Shown here one piece after another: positions 1-9,889 of a stretch of 64,000 nucleotides of DNA. Source of the DNA: Halarsenatibacter silvermanii (GTDB lineage Bacteria > Bacillota > Halanaerobiia > Halanaerobiales > Halarsenatibacteraceae); contig NZ_FNGO01000010.1 in assembly GCF_900103135.1 (NCBI RefSeq), forward strand, positions 1-64,000. The letters are read 5' to 3'. Within the stretch, counting starts at the first letter, position 1, and the number at the start of each line of letters is the position of its first letter. The translations under genes were made by a program, and so were the position numbers. The notes under the pieces were generated by a model. The model was not told the origin of the DNA and ran no database searches. It was given only the letters and a program-made list of their open reading frames with translations.

Positions 1-18
1 CAAAGGAGGATGATGAGG

Positions 19-1218
19 ATGGCAAACAAGGAGAAGTTTGAAAGGACGAAGGAGCATTTAAATTTAGGTACGATAGGGCATGTAGATCATGGGAAGACGA
101 CATTGACGGCAGCGATCACGAGGGTATTGGCCAATTATGGAGAAGCAGAGGTAATGGATTTTGACAATATAGATAATGCGCCGGAAGAGCAGGAGCGGGG
201 GATAACGATAGCGACCTCGCATGTGGAATACGAGACAGAAAACCGGCATTATGCTCACGTGGATTGTCCTGGTCATGCTGATTATGTAAAGAACATGATC
301 ACAGGAGCAGCGCAGATGGACGGAGCGATACTTGTAGTATCTGCAGCAGACGGACCAATGCCCCAGACCAGAGAGCATATACTGTTGGCCCGTCAGGTAG
401 GGGTACCGGCTATGGTAGTGTATTTGAACAAGGCAGATATGGTGGATGATGAAGAGCTTATAGAGTTAGTGGAGATGGAAGTAAGGGAGTTATTGGACGA
501 GTACGATTTTGACGGAGCGGAGACACCGATAGTGGTAGGATCGGCGCTGGAGGCGTTGGAGAATCCCGAGATAGACGAGAACGAGCATGCAGCCAGCGTG
601 GTTGAGCTTATGGAAGCGGTAGACGAGCATATACCGACCCCGGAGAGAGATGAGGACAAGCCGTTTTTGATGCCTGTTGAGGATGTATTCAGCATAACAG
701 GTAGAGGGACGGTAGCGACCGGTCGAGTGGAAAGAGGCCGGATAGAGCCGGGAGACGAGGTAGAGATAGTAGGGATAAAGGAGACGCAGGATACGGTAGT
801 TACAGGTATAGAGATGTTCAGGAAGTTATTGGACGAAGCGGTAGCAGGAGACAATATAGGAGCCCTGCTTAGAGGTATAGACAGAGAAGAGGTAGAGAGA
901 GGACAGGTGCTGGCAGAGCCGGGCAGCATAGAGCCGTATACGAAGTTCAGCGCGGAGGTATATGTGCTTTCCCAGGATGAGGGAGGCAGACACACGCCGT
1001 TTTTTGACGGATATCGTCCGCAGTTTTATTTTAGGACGACGGATGTGACAGGAACGATAAGGCTGCCCGAGGGAGTAGAGATGGTAATGCCGGGAGATAA
1101 TATAGAGATGCAGGGAGAGCTGATCACGCCGATAGCGATGGAAGAAGGATTGAGGTTTGCTATCAGAGAAGGCGGCAACACAGTCGGCGCCGGTGTCATT
1201 ACCGAAATTCTCGAGTAA
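19..1218 (+). CDS. tuf: Translation elongation factor Tu
   Basis: EF-Tu delivers aminoacyl-tRNA to the ribosome as a GTPase. The 399-residue protein has the G1 motif GHVDHGKT at 20-27, the G3 motif DCPGH at about 82 and NKAD at about 137, followed by the two beta-barrel domains, with no truncation. Three in-frame ATGs lie at 10, 13 and 19. The start at 19 gives the family N-terminus [11 protein letters not shown] and sits 8 bases after the AAGGAGGA at 3-10. Codon use is aberrant: every lysine is AAG, most isoleucines are ATA, and GTC and ATT appear only in the last 20 codons. This differs from all neighbouring genes. The protein looks fully functional. Confidence 0.97.
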   Translation: MANKEKFERTKEHLNLGTIGHVDHGKTTLTAAITRVLANYGEAEVMDFDNIDNAPEEQERGITIATSHVEYETENRHYAHVDCPGHADYVKNMITGAAQMDGAILVVSAADGPMPQTREHILLARQVGVPAMVVYLNKADMVDDEELIELVEMEVRELLDEYDFDGAETPIVVGSALEALENPEIDENEHAASVVELMEAVDEHIPTPERDEDKPFLMPVEDVFSITGRGTVATGRVERGRIEPGDEVEIVGIKETQDTVVTGIEMFRKLLDEAVAGDNIGALLRGIDREEVERGQVLAEPGSIEPYTKFSAEVYVLSQDEGGRHTPFFDGYRPQFYFRTTDVTGTIRLPEGVEMVMPGDNIEMQGELITPIAMEEGLRFAIREGGNTVGAGVITEILE

Positions 1219-1252
1219 GAGAAAAGCGGGGAGATTTCTTCCTCGCTTTTCT
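1219..1252 (+). terminator. Hairpin after tuf, possible terminator or processing site
   Basis: A 13-bp stem begins directly after the tuf stop codon. AGAAAAGCG at 1220-1228 pairs with CGCTTTTCT at 1244-1252 and the pairing continues inward to a 7-base loop. The 3' arm is T-rich but no T-run follows, so termination may be partial. It separates tuf from the S10 cluster. Confidence 0.45.
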
Positions 1253-1329
1253 ATGGCTCGATTGCGCATGAAGATAGTGCATAAAATGAAAGATTGAATC
1301 AGGAGCTGTCAGGAAAAGGAGGGAAGAGA

Positions 1330-1641
1330 ATGCCTCAACAGGAAAAAATAAGAATTAAGCTCAAGGCCTATGAGCACGAATTGCTGGATAAATCGGCCAA
1401 AAAGATCGTCAATACGGCTGAAAGAACCGGCGCTCAGATATCCGGCCCGGTGCCTTTGCCGACCGATAAAGAAGTTTTTACCGTTTTGAGATCGCCTCAC
1501 ATTCACAAAGATGCGCGCGAACAATTTGAAATGAGAACTCACAAAAGACTGATTGACATCAAAGAACCCAGTTCTAAAACTGTGGATGCTCTCATGAGGC
1601 TGGATCTGCCTGCAGGCGTAAATATAGAAATCAAACTCTAA
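1330..1641 (+). CDS. rpsJ: 30S ribosomal protein S10
   Basis: S10 (103 residues) belongs to the 30S head and, as NusE, also takes part in transcription antitermination. Recognisable stretches are [13 protein letters not shown] near the N-terminus and the RTHKRLIDI segment near the C-terminus. An in-frame reading exists from 1294, but the AAAGGAGGG just upstream and the family N-terminus fix the start at 1330. It is the first gene of the S10 cluster and follows tuf after a gap of 111 bases. Lysine codons are mostly AAA, in contrast to tuf. Confidence 0.96.
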   Translation: MPQQEKIRIKLKAYEHELLDKSAKKIVNTAERTGAQISGPVPLPTDKEVFTVLRSPHIHKDAREQFEMRTHKRLIDIKEPSSKTVDALMRLDLPAGVNIEIKL

Positions 1642-1672
1642 GATAAAGGGTTTGAGATTGGAGGTGAGAACT

Positions 1673-2290
1673 ATGGCTATAGGTTTGATTGGCAGGAAAA
1701 AGGGTATGACGCAAATTTTTTCTGAAAAGGGAGAGCTGGTGCCGGTAACAGCTATAGAAGCCGGACCATGTGTCGTTACCCAGATAAAAACTGAAGAAAA
1801 TGATGGCTATGAAGCTGTTAAACTCGGATTTGAAAAGGTTAAGGCGAAAAGTTTGAATAAACCAGAGCTCGGACTTTTTGATAAGCATGATCTGGAACCA
1901 AGAAAGTATCTGCGAGAATTTAAAGCTGATATAGATGAATACGAGGTCGGAGATGAAATCGACATAAATTTATTTTCTCCGGGTGATAAAGTCGATGTGA
2001 GCGGAATAACCCGTGGTAAAGGATTCAGTGGAAATATTAAAAGACATGGACACAGTACAGGTCCTGCCACTCATGGCTTCGGACTTGATAGAGCCCCTGG
2101 TTCAGTGGGCGCGCTCGGCCCGGAAAGAGTATTTAAAGATCAAAAGATGCCGGGGCGAATGGGTCATAATCGTACCACTATCAAAAACCTCAAAGTTATG
2201 AGAATTATACCCGAGCGCGATGTACTGCTTGTGAAAGGTTCTATTCCGGGGCCGGAAAAAGGAATTGTTGAGATCAGAAGAACTAATTAA
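1673..2290 (+). CDS. rplC: 50S ribosomal protein L3
   Basis: L3 (205 residues) is an early-assembly protein of the large subunit whose long loop approaches the peptidyl transferase centre. The family signatures are the N-terminal GLIGRKKGMTQIF, a KRHG block at about 125-130 and MPGRMGHNRTT at about 160-170. The central extension is acidic (ADIDEYEVGDEIDI). The TTGGAGGTGA upstream and the consensus MAIGLIGRKKGMTQ select ATG 1673 over an in-frame start at 1652. Confidence 0.96.
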   Translation: MAIGLIGRKKGMTQIFSEKGELVPVTAIEAGPCVVTQIKTEENDGYEAVKLGFEKVKAKSLNKPELGLFDKHDLEPRKYLREFKADIDEYEVGDEIDINLFSPGDKVDVSGITRGKGFSGNIKRHGHSTGPATHGFGLDRAPGSVGALGPERVFKDQKMPGRMGHNRTTIKNLKVMRIIPERDVLLVKGSIPGPEKGIVEIRRTN

Positions 2291-2322
2291 TTTATCTCCG
2301 GCAGGGAAGGAGGAGTCTGATA

Positions 2323-2955
2323 ATGCCTGAAGTTAATATGATAAACACAGCAGGCGAAAATATCGACACTGTAGATCTGAGTGATGATATTTTTGCTGAA
2401 GAAATAAATGAACACGTAGTTCATAAAGTCGTCACAGCTCAACTGGCGGCCCGCCGTCAGGGAACGGCTTCGACCAAAGAACGGCCTGAAGTGGCCGGTG
2501 GAGGCAGAAAACCCTGGCGACAGAAAGGAACAGGACGGGCCCGCCATGGTAGTATTAGGTCCCCCATCTGGGTGGGTGGAGGAGTAACTTTTGGTCCCAA
2601 ACCGCGTTCTTATGAAAAAAAGGTGAACAAAAAGACCAAAAAACTTGCTCTCCGCAGCGTTCTTTCGGCTAAACTGCAGGAGGATGAACTTATCATCCTG
2701 GACGAGCTTGAGTTTGAAAAACCCTGCACACGAGATGCCAAAAGTCTGCTCGAAGATCTGGGGATGGATGAAAAGAAATTGTTATTCATTCTGCCTGAGA
2801 AAGATGAAAACACCTATCTTTCCTTCCGAAACATTCCCAGCGCCAGAACTCTGGTTTTGGATGCATTAAACACCTATGATCTGCTCGATAATGAAATGAT
2901 AGTCATGCCTGAAGCCGCCCTTTCCCGGTTAGAGGAGGTGGTTTTCTGTGGATGA
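2323..2955 (+). CDS. rplD: 50S ribosomal protein L4
   Basis: L4 (210 residues) lines the polypeptide exit tunnel. The extended tunnel loop is visible as [19 protein letters not shown] at about 67-85, followed by the globular C-terminal domain. The start follows GGAAGGAGG. The last 8 bases overlap the start of rplW, so the two are translationally coupled. In E. coli L4 represses its own operon, but no S10 leader can be judged here because tuf lies just upstream. Confidence 0.96.
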   Translation: MPEVNMINTAGENIDTVDLSDDIFAEEINEHVVHKVVTAQLAARRQGTASTKERPEVAGGGRKPWRQKGTGRARHGSIRSPIWVGGGVTFGPKPRSYEKKVNKKTKKLALRSVLSAKLQEDELIILDELEFEKPCTRDAKSLLEDLGMDEKKLLFILPEKDENTYLSFRNIPSARTLVLDALNTYDLLDNEMIVMPEAALSRLEEVVFCG

Positions 2956-3238
2956 TCTCAGAGATGTCGTTATAGCACCGATAGTTACCGAGAAAAGCAT
3001 GCAGCAAATGGAAGAAAATAATGTCTACACTTTTCAGGTAGATCCCGGAGCTAATAAAATAGAAATTCGCCAGGCCATAGAGGAAGCCTTTAACGTGAAG
3101 GTGGAAAATGTTAATACTATGAACTATAGAGGTAAAACCAGACGTCTGGGTTACAATGAAGGCAAGCGACCCGACTGGAAAAAAGCAGTTGTTAAACTTT
3201 CCGACGGGGATTCGATCGAGCTTTTTGAAGGAGTATAA
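2948..3238 (+). CDS. rplW: 50S ribosomal protein L23
   Basis: L23 (96 residues) sits at the tunnel exit and is the docking site for trigger factor and signal recognition particle. It shows the [23 protein letters not shown] opening pattern (in two conserved parts) and the [18 protein letters not shown] strand-loop typical of the family. Translation starts at GTG 2948, inside the end of rplD, after AGAGGAGGTGG. Length is normal. Confidence 0.95.
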   Translation: MDDLRDVVIAPIVTEKSMQQMEENNVYTFQVDPGANKIEIRQAIEEAFNVKVENVNTMNYRGKTRRLGYNEGKRPDWKKAVVKLSDGDSIELFEGV

Positions 3239-3297
3239 AGAAGCTGTAAAAGAAACTCTTTAGTCTGTGAAAATAAGTTCAGCAAGGAGGTTTTGTC

Positions 3298-4134
3298 ATG
3301 GGCATCAAGACATTTAAACCGACCACCCCTTCCCGGCGTTATATGACTGTTCCCGATTTCGAAGAGATCACCGAAACGGAACCGGAAGCCAGTTTAACAA
3401 AGCCGATCAAGAAAACTGGCGGACGTAATTCGAACGGTCGTATTACTTCGCGTCGAAGGGGCGGCGGCCACAAAAGAAAATATAGAGTTATTGATTTTAA
3501 GCGGGACAAAGAAAACGTTCCTGCCACGGTTGCCAGCATCGAATACGACCCTAATCGCTCAGCCCGCATAGCTCTACTTCACTATCATGATGGAGAGAAA
3601 AGATATATTCTGGCTCCGGATGGAGTCGAGGTAGGAGACGAGCTTGAGGCTGGCGATAACGTTGATATCAAACCTGGCAATGCGGTTCCATTGAAAAATG
3701 TACCGGTTGGCACCATAGTCCACAACGTCGAACTTCAGCCCGGTAAAGGCGGACAGCTGGCCAGAGCAGCTGGTGCGATAGCACAGGTATTGGCCAGAGA
3801 GGAAAAGCACGTTCATGTTAAACTCCCCTCAGGTGAAGTTCGCCTGGTCAATAAAAACTGTCGGGCTACAGTAGGACAGGTTGGCAATATCGAACACGAG
3901 AACGTGGTTTCCGGTAAAGCGGGACGTACGCGCTGGCAGGGCAAGCGGCCTGAAGTGCGCGGTATGGTTATGAACCCTGTGGACCATCCTCACGGTGGTG
4001 GAGAAGGCAAATCACCTCCAGGTCGACATCCCGTAACGCCCTGGGGTAAAAAGACCATGGGCAAGCAGACCCGCAAGCGCAAAAAGTCAGATGAAAGCAT
4101 CGTAAAATCCCGTCATGATAAAAAGGATAAGTAA
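3298..4134 (+). CDS. rplB: 50S ribosomal protein L2
   Basis: L2 (278 residues) is needed for subunit association and peptidyl transfer. The N-terminal [19 protein letters not shown] segment, the OB and SH3-like core and the C-terminal [13 protein letters not shown] carrying the conserved histidine are intact. The tail is lysine- and arginine-rich. The ATG follows AAGGAGG at a 7-base distance. There are 59 bases between rplW and this gene, without a terminator. Confidence 0.97.
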   Translation: MGIKTFKPTTPSRRYMTVPDFEEITETEPEASLTKPIKKTGGRNSNGRITSRRRGGGHKRKYRVIDFKRDKENVPATVASIEYDPNRSARIALLHYHDGEKRYILAPDGVEVGDELEAGDNVDIKPGNAVPLKNVPVGTIVHNVELQPGKGGQLARAAGAIAQVLAREEKHVHVKLPSGEVRLVNKNCRATVGQVGNIEHENVVSGKAGRTRWQGKRPEVRGMVMNPVDHPHGGGEGKSPPGRHPVTPWGKKTMGKQTRKRKKSDESIVKSRHDKKDK

Positions 4135-4154
4135 TCGAAAGGAGGGGAGTAATA

Positions 4155-4442
4155 TTGGCTGAAGCGGCATTTAAAAACGGTCCTTTTGTAGAAAAGAAGC
4201 TCATGGAGAGAATTGAAGGGATGAATGAGAGCGGGGAAAAAGAGGTTGTAAGAACCTGGTCCCGTAGTTCCACAATTTATCCGGAAATGGTGGGACATAC
4301 CATTGCTGTTCATGATGGACGAAAGCATGTCCCAATTTACATCACTGAAGAGATGGTTGGTCACAAACTTGGTGAATTTGCTCCCACCAGAATATTCCGG
4401 GGACACGGGCGACATACTGAGAGGTCTACAGCCCTCAAATAA
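4155..4442 (+). CDS. rpsS: 30S ribosomal protein S19
   Basis: S19 (95 residues) contacts 23S rRNA in the inter-subunit bridge and pairs with S13 in the 30S head. Family features are [10 protein letters not shown] at the N-terminus, [22 protein letters not shown] (conserved core, about 35-55) and [12 protein letters not shown] near the end. The start is TTG 4155, preceded by AAGGAGGGG. The family N-terminus leaves no better upstream ATG. Confidence 0.95.
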   Translation: MAEAAFKNGPFVEKKLMERIEGMNESGEKEVVRTWSRSSTIYPEMVGHTIAVHDGRKHVPIYITEEMVGHKLGEFAPTRIFRGHGRHTERSTALK

Positions 4443-4486
4443 TAAGCGTCCGCAAATAAGATTCAATCCGAAAGAGGAGGGTTATG

Positions 4487-4831
4487 ATGGAGACGCGAGC
4501 TGTTGCCAAGCACCAGAGAATTTCTCCACGCAAGGCCAGACAGGTTATCGATCTTGTACGGGGAAAAGATGTTGATGAAGCTATAGGCATTTTGAAGAAT
4601 ACTCCGAGAAAAGCCTCGGATATGATCGAGGATGTAATTAATTCGGCTGCAGCCAATGCTGAACACAATCATGAAATGATCAGAGATGAGCTATATATTT
4701 CGGAAGCTTTTGTTGATCAGGGCCCGACCATGAAACGCTATAAGCCTCGAGCTATGGGTCAGGCTTCCACTATACGCAAACGTACAAGCCACATAACAAT
4801 TGTGGTTAGCGATGAAAAGGAGGAGGGATAA
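4487..4831 (+). CDS. rplV: 50S ribosomal protein L22
   Basis: L22 (114 residues) reaches into the exit tunnel with its beta-hairpin. The [16 protein letters not shown] opening and the C-terminal hairpin [22 protein letters not shown] are conserved. Two adjacent ATGs are possible at 4484 and 4487. The second is 6 bases after AGGAGG and gives [16 protein letters not shown], the better spacing. It ends three bases before rpsC. Confidence 0.94.
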   Translation: METRAVAKHQRISPRKARQVIDLVRGKDVDEAIGILKNTPRKASDMIEDVINSAAANAEHNHEMIRDELYISEAFVDQGPTMKRYKPRAMGQASTIRKRTSHITIVVSDEKEEG

Positions 4832-4833
4832 GT

Positions 4834-5505
4834 TTGGGTAACAAAGTCCATCCACATGGGATGAGAGTTGGGGTTATCAAAGACTGGGATGCAAAATGGT
4901 ATGCTGATCGCAACAATTATTCCGAAATGCTTCATGAAGATCTGGATATCAGAACCCATATTAAAGATAAAATGTTTGAAGCTGGTATATCCCGGGTGGT
5001 CATCAAGAGAGCAGCCAAAAGATTGAAAATAGATATTCATGCCGCCCGACCAGGAATGGTCATCGGCCGTGGAGGTTCCGAGGTCGATGCACTCAGAGAA
5101 GAAATTGAGAATATGACCGGCAGAAATGTTCAGATAAACGTGGTTGAGGTTGAAGATCCAGAATTGGATGCTCAACTGGTTGCTGAAAATATCGCCGGTC
5201 AGCTGCTGCAGCGCGTTTCTTTCCGCCGGGCCATGAAACAGGCTCTTAATCGAGCGATGAGAATGGGAGCTGAGGGTTTCAGAGTCAAGTCCAGCGGCAG
5301 ACTTGGCGGCGCCGAGATGGCCAGGACGGAAGGATACCATGAAGGTGCTGTACCGCTTCACACTGTCCGTGCGGATATCGATTATGGCTTTGCTGAAGCC
5401 AATACCAAGTACGGCAGCATCGGTGTCAAAGTTTGGATTAATCACGGTGAAATTCTGCCCGACGTAGAAGACGAAGAGGGGCAGAAATCGACAGCCGATA
5501 AGTAA
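4834..5505 (+). CDS. rpsC: 30S ribosomal protein S3
   Basis: S3 (223 residues) lies at the mRNA entry channel. It has the N-terminal [12 protein letters not shown], a KH domain with the [11 protein letters not shown] loop at about 73-83 and the C-terminal S3 domain ([18 protein letters not shown]). The C-terminal tail is acidic (DVEDEEGQ). The start is TTG 4834 with a GGAGGGA site upstream and falls 3 bases after the rplV stop. Confidence 0.95.
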   Translation: MGNKVHPHGMRVGVIKDWDAKWYADRNNYSEMLHEDLDIRTHIKDKMFEAGISRVVIKRAAKRLKIDIHAARPGMVIGRGGSEVDALREEIENMTGRNVQINVVEVEDPELDAQLVAENIAGQLLQRVSFRRAMKQALNRAMRMGAEGFRVKSSGRLGGAEMARTEGYHEGAVPLHTVRADIDYGFAEANTKYGSIGVKVWINHGEILPDVEDEEGQKSTADK

Positions 5506-5534
5506 GATAGCTGATAGAAAGGAGGCAGCAGAGA

Positions 5535-5963
5535 ATGTTAGTACCGAAAAGAATCAAGCACAGAAAACACCAGCGCGGTAGAATGAAAGGAAAGGCAGTC
5601 CGCGGGACCAAAGTGACATTTGGCGAATATGGTCTGCAGGCCCTAGAACCCGCCTGGATTACCAATAGACAGATTGAGTCAGCACGCATAGCTCTGACAA
5701 GATTTATCAAAAAAGGTGGTAAAGTTTGGGTCAAGATTTTTCCGGATAAGCCTGTTACCGCCAAGCCCGCTGAGACCAGAATGGGCAGCGGTAAAGGCGA
5801 AGTTGAAAAATGGGTGGCTGTAGTAAAGCCAGGCCGCATAATGTTTGAAATTGCCGGTATAGAAGAAGAAGATGCTAGAGAAGCTATGAGACTTGCTTCT
5901 CACAAGCTTCCAATCCAAACTCAGTTTGTTGCCAGAGATGGTGGTGAGTCCAATGAGGGCTGA
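5535..5963 (+). CDS. rplP: 50S ribosomal protein L16
   Basis: L16 (142 residues) organises the A-site tRNA elbow region of 23S rRNA. Conserved blocks include [15 protein letters not shown] at the start, [23 protein letters not shown] (in the middle of the N-terminal half) and [17 protein letters not shown] at about 74-90. The 3' end overlaps the start of rpmC by 11 bases. Confidence 0.96.
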   Translation: MLVPKRIKHRKHQRGRMKGKAVRGTKVTFGEYGLQALEPAWITNRQIESARIALTRFIKKGGKVWVKIFPDKPVTAKPAETRMGSGKGEVEKWVAVVKPGRIMFEIAGIEEEDAREAMRLASHKLPIQTQFVARDGGESNEG

Positions 5964-6156
5964 AGAATTAAGAGATCTTACAGATCTTGAACTGGATCAA
6001 AAGCTGGATGAATTTAAGGAAGAGCTTTTTAATCTTAGGTTTCAGAATGCCACCGCTCAGCTGGATAATCCTATGAGGATCAAACAGGTGCGCAGGACCA
6101 TAGCCCGCATCAAGACCATAAAGCGAGAACGAGAATTGGGCATCAGACAGAGATGA
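5953..6156 (+). CDS. rpmC: 50S ribosomal protein L29
   Basis: L29 (67 residues) is a two-helix hairpin near the tunnel exit. It shows the [14 protein letters not shown] opening, [17 protein letters not shown] and the C-terminal [11 protein letters not shown] helix. A longer in-frame reading from 5893 lies inside rplP. ATG 5953, with GGTGGTGAG upstream, gives the normal length and N-terminus. It overlaps rplP by 11 bases, indicating coupled translation. Confidence 0.94.
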   Translation: MRAEELRDLTDLELDQKLDEFKEELFNLRFQNATAQLDNPMRIKQVRRTIARIKTIKRERELGIRQR

Positions 6157-6178
6157 GTGAGATAAAAGGAGGTGTACC

Positions 6179-6439
6179 ATGGCTCAAAACAGCCACGATC
6201 GCAAAGTAGAAATAGGTGAAGTTGTGAGCGATAAGATGGACAAAACTGTCACCGTTAAAGTTATCAGACGCAAACAGCATGATCTATACAAGAAAACTAT
6301 AAGACGCGGAAAAAGGTTTAAAGCACACGATGAAGAGAATCGCTGCCGGGAAGGTGATACTGTGGAGATAACTGAAACCCGGCCTATCAGCAAAACGAAA
6401 AACTGGCGAGTTACCAAAATACTGGAGAAAGCGAAATAA
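6179..6439 (+). CDS. rpsQ: 30S ribosomal protein S17
   Basis: S17 (86 residues) is a primary 16S rRNA-binding OB-fold protein. It contains [16 protein letters not shown] at about 13-28, the KRFKAHDE strand and the [20 protein letters not shown] signature at about 60-79. AAAGGAGGTG lies directly upstream. Spacing to both neighbours is about 20-27 bases with no hairpin. Confidence 0.96.
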   Translation: MAQNSHDRKVEIGEVVSDKMDKTVTVKVIRRKQHDLYKKTIRRGKRFKAHDEENRCREGDTVEITETRPISKTKNWRVTKILEKAK

Positions 6440-6466
6440 TTATCAGTCTGCAAAGGAGTGGTTAAG

Positions 6467-6835
6467 ATGATTCAGGCTGAAAGCAGCCTCAAAGTTGCTG
6501 ACAACTCTGGGGCTAGAGAACTGGTCTGCATCAGGGTGCCGGGCAGCAGCGGCAAACAATATGCCGGCATCGGTGAAAAAATAATCTGTTCTGTTAAGGA
6601 GGCTATCCCCGACGGGATGGTCGATAAAGGCGAGATAGTAACTGCTCTCATAGTGCGGACCAAAAAAGAAACCAAACGACCGGATGGTTCTTACATTAAA
6701 TTTGACGAAAATGCAGCAGTTATCGTAGACGAGGTGGATAACCCCAAAGGAACCCGGATTTTCGGGCCGGTTACCAGGGAACTTCGCGATAAAAATCATA
6801 TGAAGATAATCTCTCTGGCTCCGGAGGTATTATAG
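6467..6835 (+). CDS. rplN: 50S ribosomal protein L14
   Basis: L14 (122 residues, the standard length) forms inter-subunit bridges with 16S rRNA. The start [18 protein letters not shown], the [20 protein letters not shown] centre and the [18 protein letters not shown] end match the family closely. An in-frame GTG at 6458 would add three residues. The AAAGGAGTGG spacing and the family length favour ATG 6467. Confidence 0.96.
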   Translation: MIQAESSLKVADNSGARELVCIRVPGSSGKQYAGIGEKIICSVKEAIPDGMVDKGEIVTALIVRTKKETKRPDGSYIKFDENAAVIVDEVDNPKGTRIFGPVTRELRDKNHMKIISLAPEVL

Positions 6836-6855
6836 CTGTAAAGGAGGGGTGTAAA

Positions 6856-7167
6856 GTGAAAGTCAAGCAGGGAGATATGGTCGAAGTGATATACGGTAAA
6901 GACATAGGCAAAAGAGGCAAAATCTTGAATGTCGACCGCGATGAAGAACGAGTGCTCGTCGAAGATGTTAATATTGTTCACCGGCACATGCGTCCCACCC
7001 AGGACATGTCCCAGGGAGGCATCATCGAGAACGAAGCTCCTGTACATGTTTCCAATGTCATGCTCGTATGTCCAAGTTGCGACCAAAAAAGCAGAGTTGG
7101 ATATCAGTTTACCGATAGCGGTGACAAGGTCCGATACTGCAAAAAGTGCGACGAGATTGTTGATTAA
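6856..7167 (+). CDS. rplX: 50S ribosomal protein L24
   Basis: L24 (103 residues) initiates 50S assembly. The N-terminal KOW motif (KQGDMVEVIYGKDIGKRGKI) is followed by a C-terminal four-cysteine knuckle made of CPSC and CKKC pairs, the zinc-type form of the family. It starts with GTG 6856 behind AAAGGAGGGG. The gene lies in the normal rplN-rplX-rplE order. Confidence 0.95.
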   Translation: MKVKQGDMVEVIYGKDIGKRGKILNVDRDEERVLVEDVNIVHRHMRPTQDMSQGGIIENEAPVHVSNVMLVCPSCDQKSRVGYQFTDSGDKVRYCKKCDEIVD

Positions 7168-7204
7168 TAGCGGGAGGAAATGCAGAAAGAAGGGAGGGTC
7201 TTAG

Positions 7205-7744
7205 ATGTCAGTTTTAGCCAGGCAGTACAAAGAAGAAATTAGACCAGCTTTGAAAGAAGAGTTGAATTATGATAATGTCATGGAGACGCCCGAACTCGAT
7301 AAGGTAATTATCAATGTGGGCCTGGGAGATGCTAAAGAGGACCCCAAACTGCTGGAATCTGTCATGGGAGATATAACCATGATCGCCGGCCAGCAGCCTA
7401 CAGTAACCCGGGCCAAGAAGGCTATTGCCAATTTTAAGATTCGAGAGGGTATGCCCGTTGGTATGAAGGTCACCCTCAGGGACAAAAATATGTATGAATT
7501 TGTTTACCGGCTTATCAATATTGCCCTGCCCAGAATCAGAGACTTTCGGGGAGTTTCTCGTGATTCATTTGATGGCAGAGGTAATTACAGTATCGGGATA
7601 AGAGATCACACCATATTCCCCGAGGTAGATGTGGAAGAGGTTGATCAGATTACCGGTCTGCAGATTACTATTGTAACTTCTGCTGAAGATGACGAAGAAG
7701 GCTACCAGCTTCTCAAAAAAATGGGTATGCCTTTTAACGATTAA
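7205..7744 (+). CDS. rplE: 50S ribosomal protein L5
   Basis: L5 (179 residues) binds 5S rRNA and contacts the P-site tRNA. Conserved segments are [15 protein letters not shown] at about 29-43, [25 protein letters not shown] at about 73-97 and the [17 protein letters not shown] loop. The C-terminal part is acidic (SAEDDEEG), in line with the rest of the proteome. It starts at ATG 7205 after AGAAGGGAGG. Confidence 0.96.
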   Translation: MSVLARQYKEEIRPALKEELNYDNVMETPELDKVIINVGLGDAKEDPKLLESVMGDITMIAGQQPTVTRAKKAIANFKIREGMPVGMKVTLRDKNMYEFVYRLINIALPRIRDFRGVSRDSFDGRGNYSIGIRDHTIFPEVDVEEVDQITGLQITIVTSAEDDEEGYQLLKKMGMPFND

Positions 7745-7773
7745 CAAAAATTAAAATTGAGGAGGGATTATCC

Positions 7774-7959
7774 TTGCCTCGAAAAGCTTTGGTTGAAAAG
7801 GCAAATAAAGAACAGAAATATTCGACCCGGGGGGTTAACCGCTGCGGACGCTGCGGCAGAGCCCGGGGATATATGAGAAAGTTTGATCTCTGTCGGGTCT
7901 GCTTTAGAGAGCTGGCTCACAAAGGCGAAATTCCGGGAGTAAAGAAAGCCAGCTGGTAA
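7774..7959 (+). CDS. rpsZ: 30S ribosomal protein S14, zinc-binding type Z
   Basis: S14 (61 residues) belongs to the 30S head. This is the short, zinc-binding form, with C24-x2-C27 and C40-x2-C43 and the conserved C-terminus [11 protein letters not shown]. The start is TTG 7774, positioned by GAGGAGGG. The longer zinc-free paralogue that some Firmicutes also carry is not in this window. Confidence 0.95.
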   Translation: MPRKALVEKANKEQKYSTRGVNRCGRCGRARGYMRKFDLCRVCFRELAHKGEIPGVKKASW

Positions 7960-7992
7960 AAGATTGTTGAAAGTTGAAAGGAGGGTTTTATA

Positions 7993-8388
7993 ATGAACAG
8001 CGATCCTATCGCCGATATGCTGACCAGGATACGCAATGCCAATCAGGCCGACAAAGAAGTGGTTAATATGCCTGCCTCCAATCTAAAAAAGGGTATAGCA
8101 GAAATTCTCGATGAAGAGGGTTTTGTTGACGATGTTAAGATGATTGAAAGACACCCTCAAAATGATATAAGATTATATCTCAAGTACGGCAAGAATGGCG
8201 AAAAAGTTATAACTGGTTTAAAAAGGATCAGCAAACCGGGTCTGAGGGTTTATGTCAACAAAAATGAAATACCTGAAGTGCTCGGTGGACTCGGCATTGC
8301 CGTTATCTCTACTTCACAGGGTGTAATGTCGAATAAAGATGCCCGCCGACAGGGTATAGGAGGAGAAGTTCTCTGTTACGTCTGGTAA
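7993..8388 (+). CDS. rpsH: 30S ribosomal protein S8
   Basis: S8 (131 residues) binds the central domain of 16S rRNA and is the translational repressor of the spc operon in E. coli. It has [14 protein letters not shown] at the start, the central [25 protein letters not shown] and the terminal [26 protein letters not shown]. Length and order are normal. Confidence 0.96.
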   Translation: MNSDPIADMLTRIRNANQADKEVVNMPASNLKKGIAEILDEEGFVDDVKMIERHPQNDIRLYLKYGKNGEKVITGLKRISKPGLRVYVNKNEIPEVLGGLGIAVISTSQGVMSNKDARRQGIGGEVLCYVW

Positions 8389-8421
8389 CAAAACTCCGTA
8401 ATCTCGAGGGAGGTGAGCGAT

Positions 8422-8970
8422 GTGTCCAGGATAGGTAAACAGCCGGTTGAACTGCCGGATAAAGTGGATGTCAATTTAGATGAAAAAGAGATAACTGTCT
8501 CCGGACCGATGGGGGATATGTGCAAAGAAATTCATGAATCTTTGACTCTGGAGGTCGAGGAAGATCAGCTAAAGGTTAAAATGAAAGAGGATAACAAGGA
8601 AACAAGGGCTCTCCAGGGCATGATGAGAAGCATCATAGACAGCATGATAGAAGGTGTTACCGAAGGCTTTACCCGCGAACTGGAAATGAAGGGAGTGGGT
8701 TATAGTGCCTCGCTTCAGGGAAATTCTATCAAGCTCGAGGTAGGATACTCGCATCCCGTTTTCATAGATGCACCGGGCAACATCGAATTCGAAATTGAAA
8801 ATGGAACAGATATAAAAGTTAAGGGCACCGATAAACAGCTTGTAGGAGATGTAGCTGCCCGTATAAGATCAGTACGGGAACCTGAACCTTACAAGGGTAA
8901 AGGTATCAGATATAAAGGTGAAAATATTCGTCGCAAGGAAGGCAAGACTGCTGCGGCTACGACTGAATAG
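8422..8970 (+). CDS. rplF: 50S ribosomal protein L6
   Basis: L6 (182 residues) lies near the GTPase-associated centre. It contains two repeated alpha-beta domains and the C-terminal EPYKGKGIRYKGENIRRKEGK signature. In-frame GTGs occur at 8413 and 8422. The second gives the family N-terminus MSRIGKQPVELPDKV and a proper distance from GGAGGTGA (8409-8416), which would overlap the first. The middle of the protein is acidic. Confidence 0.94.
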   Translation: MSRIGKQPVELPDKVDVNLDEKEITVSGPMGDMCKEIHESLTLEVEEDQLKVKMKEDNKETRALQGMMRSIIDSMIEGVTEGFTRELEMKGVGYSASLQGNSIKLEVGYSHPVFIDAPGNIEFEIENGTDIKVKGTDKQLVGDVAARIRSVREPEPYKGKGIRYKGENIRRKEGKTAAATTE

Positions 8971-8999
8971 GAATAATCTCGTAGAATGGAGGGATTCAT

Positions 9000-9365
9000 A
9001 TGAGTCAGCTGGATAAGCGGGAAGCCCGGGAGAGACGTCACAAGCGAATAAGAAAAGATATTATGGGTACTCCCAGCAGACCACGGATGTGCGTGAATAG
9101 AAGCCTGAAAAATATCCATGTTCAGGTTATAGACGATCTGCGCAGAGAAACGCTGGTTTCGGCATCAACCGATGAACCCGAGATAGCTCAAAAAGTAGAA
9201 TATGGCGGCAATAAAGAGGCTGCCCGGGTAGTCGGGGAATTTGTGGCCAATAGAGCACTGGAAGAAGGCATAGAAAAAGTTGTTTTTGATAGAGCAGGCT
9301 ATCAATATCACGGCCGGGTTAAAGCGCTGGCAGAAGCAGCGCGGGAAGCCGGCCTCGAGTTTTAA
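9000..9365 (+). CDS. rplR: 50S ribosomal protein L18
   Basis: L18 (121 residues) binds 5S rRNA in the central protuberance. Family segments are [35 protein letters not shown] (two adjacent blocks at about 11-45) and [28 protein letters not shown] at the end. ATG 9000 follows GGAGGG. It ends 17 bases before rpsE. Confidence 0.96.
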   Translation: MSQLDKREARERRHKRIRKDIMGTPSRPRMCVNRSLKNIHVQVIDDLRRETLVSASTDEPEIAQKVEYGGNKEAARVVGEFVANRALEEGIEKVVFDRAGYQYHGRVKALAEAAREAGLEF

Positions 9366-9382
9366 GAAAAGGAGGCGATTAA

Positions 9383-9889
9383 ATGAGATATCCCGGAATT
9401 AACCCTGAAAAACTCGATCTCGATGAAAGGGTTGTCGATATAAATCGAGTTTCAAAAGTTGTAAAAGGGGGAAGAAAATTTAGTTTCAGCGCCCTGGTGG
9501 TAGTCGGTGATGAAGACGGCCACGTGGGAGCAGGTTACGGTAAAGCCAACGAGGTTCCTGAGGCCATCAGAAAAGGTATTGATGATGGCAAGAAAAATCT
9601 TATCGAGGTTCCGATGGTGGAAGAAACTATTCCTCACGAGATAAATGGTGTTTTTGGAGCTGGCAAGGTTCTTCTTAAACCTGCAGCTCCAGGAACAGGA
9701 GTTATCGCCGGAGGTCCTGTCAGAGCAGTACTAGAGCTGGCCGGCATTAGAGACATTCTCACCAAATCCATCGGCAGCTCCAATCCTATAAATATGGTCA
9801 AAGCTGCCGTCGATGGTCTTGAAAGACTCAAGGATGTGGAAGAAGTTGCTCGTTTGCGAGGAAAGTCAGTAGAAGAAATAAAAGGATAA
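9383..9889 (+). CDS. rpsE: 30S ribosomal protein S5
   Basis: S5 (168 residues) maintains decoding accuracy at the mRNA entry site. The N-terminal double-stranded-RNA-like fold shows [27 protein letters not shown] (its two conserved parts at about 33-60), and the C-terminal domain has [20 protein letters not shown]. Only 29 bases separate its stop from rplO, so the usual next gene, rpmD (L30), is absent. Confidence 0.96.
   Translation: MRYPGINPEKLDLDERVVDINRVSKVVKGGRKFSFSALVVVGDEDGHVGAGYGKANEVPEAIRKGIDDGKKNLIEVPMVEETIPHEINGVFGAGKVLLKPAAPGTGVIAGGPVRAVLELAGIRDILTKSIGSSNPINMVKAAVDGLERLKDVEEVARLRGKSVEEIKG

Noticed and set aside
1262-1287. TTGCGC and TAAAAT as a promoter before rpsJ
   Set aside because: The spacer is only 14 bases, too short for a SigA promoter, and no better -35 is found.
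4759-5445. A 228-codon open frame on the minus strand across rpsC and the end of rplV
   Set aside because: It lies opposite well-conserved ribosomal genes, has no ribosome-binding site and no family resemblance; it is a by-product of the codon pattern on the other strand.
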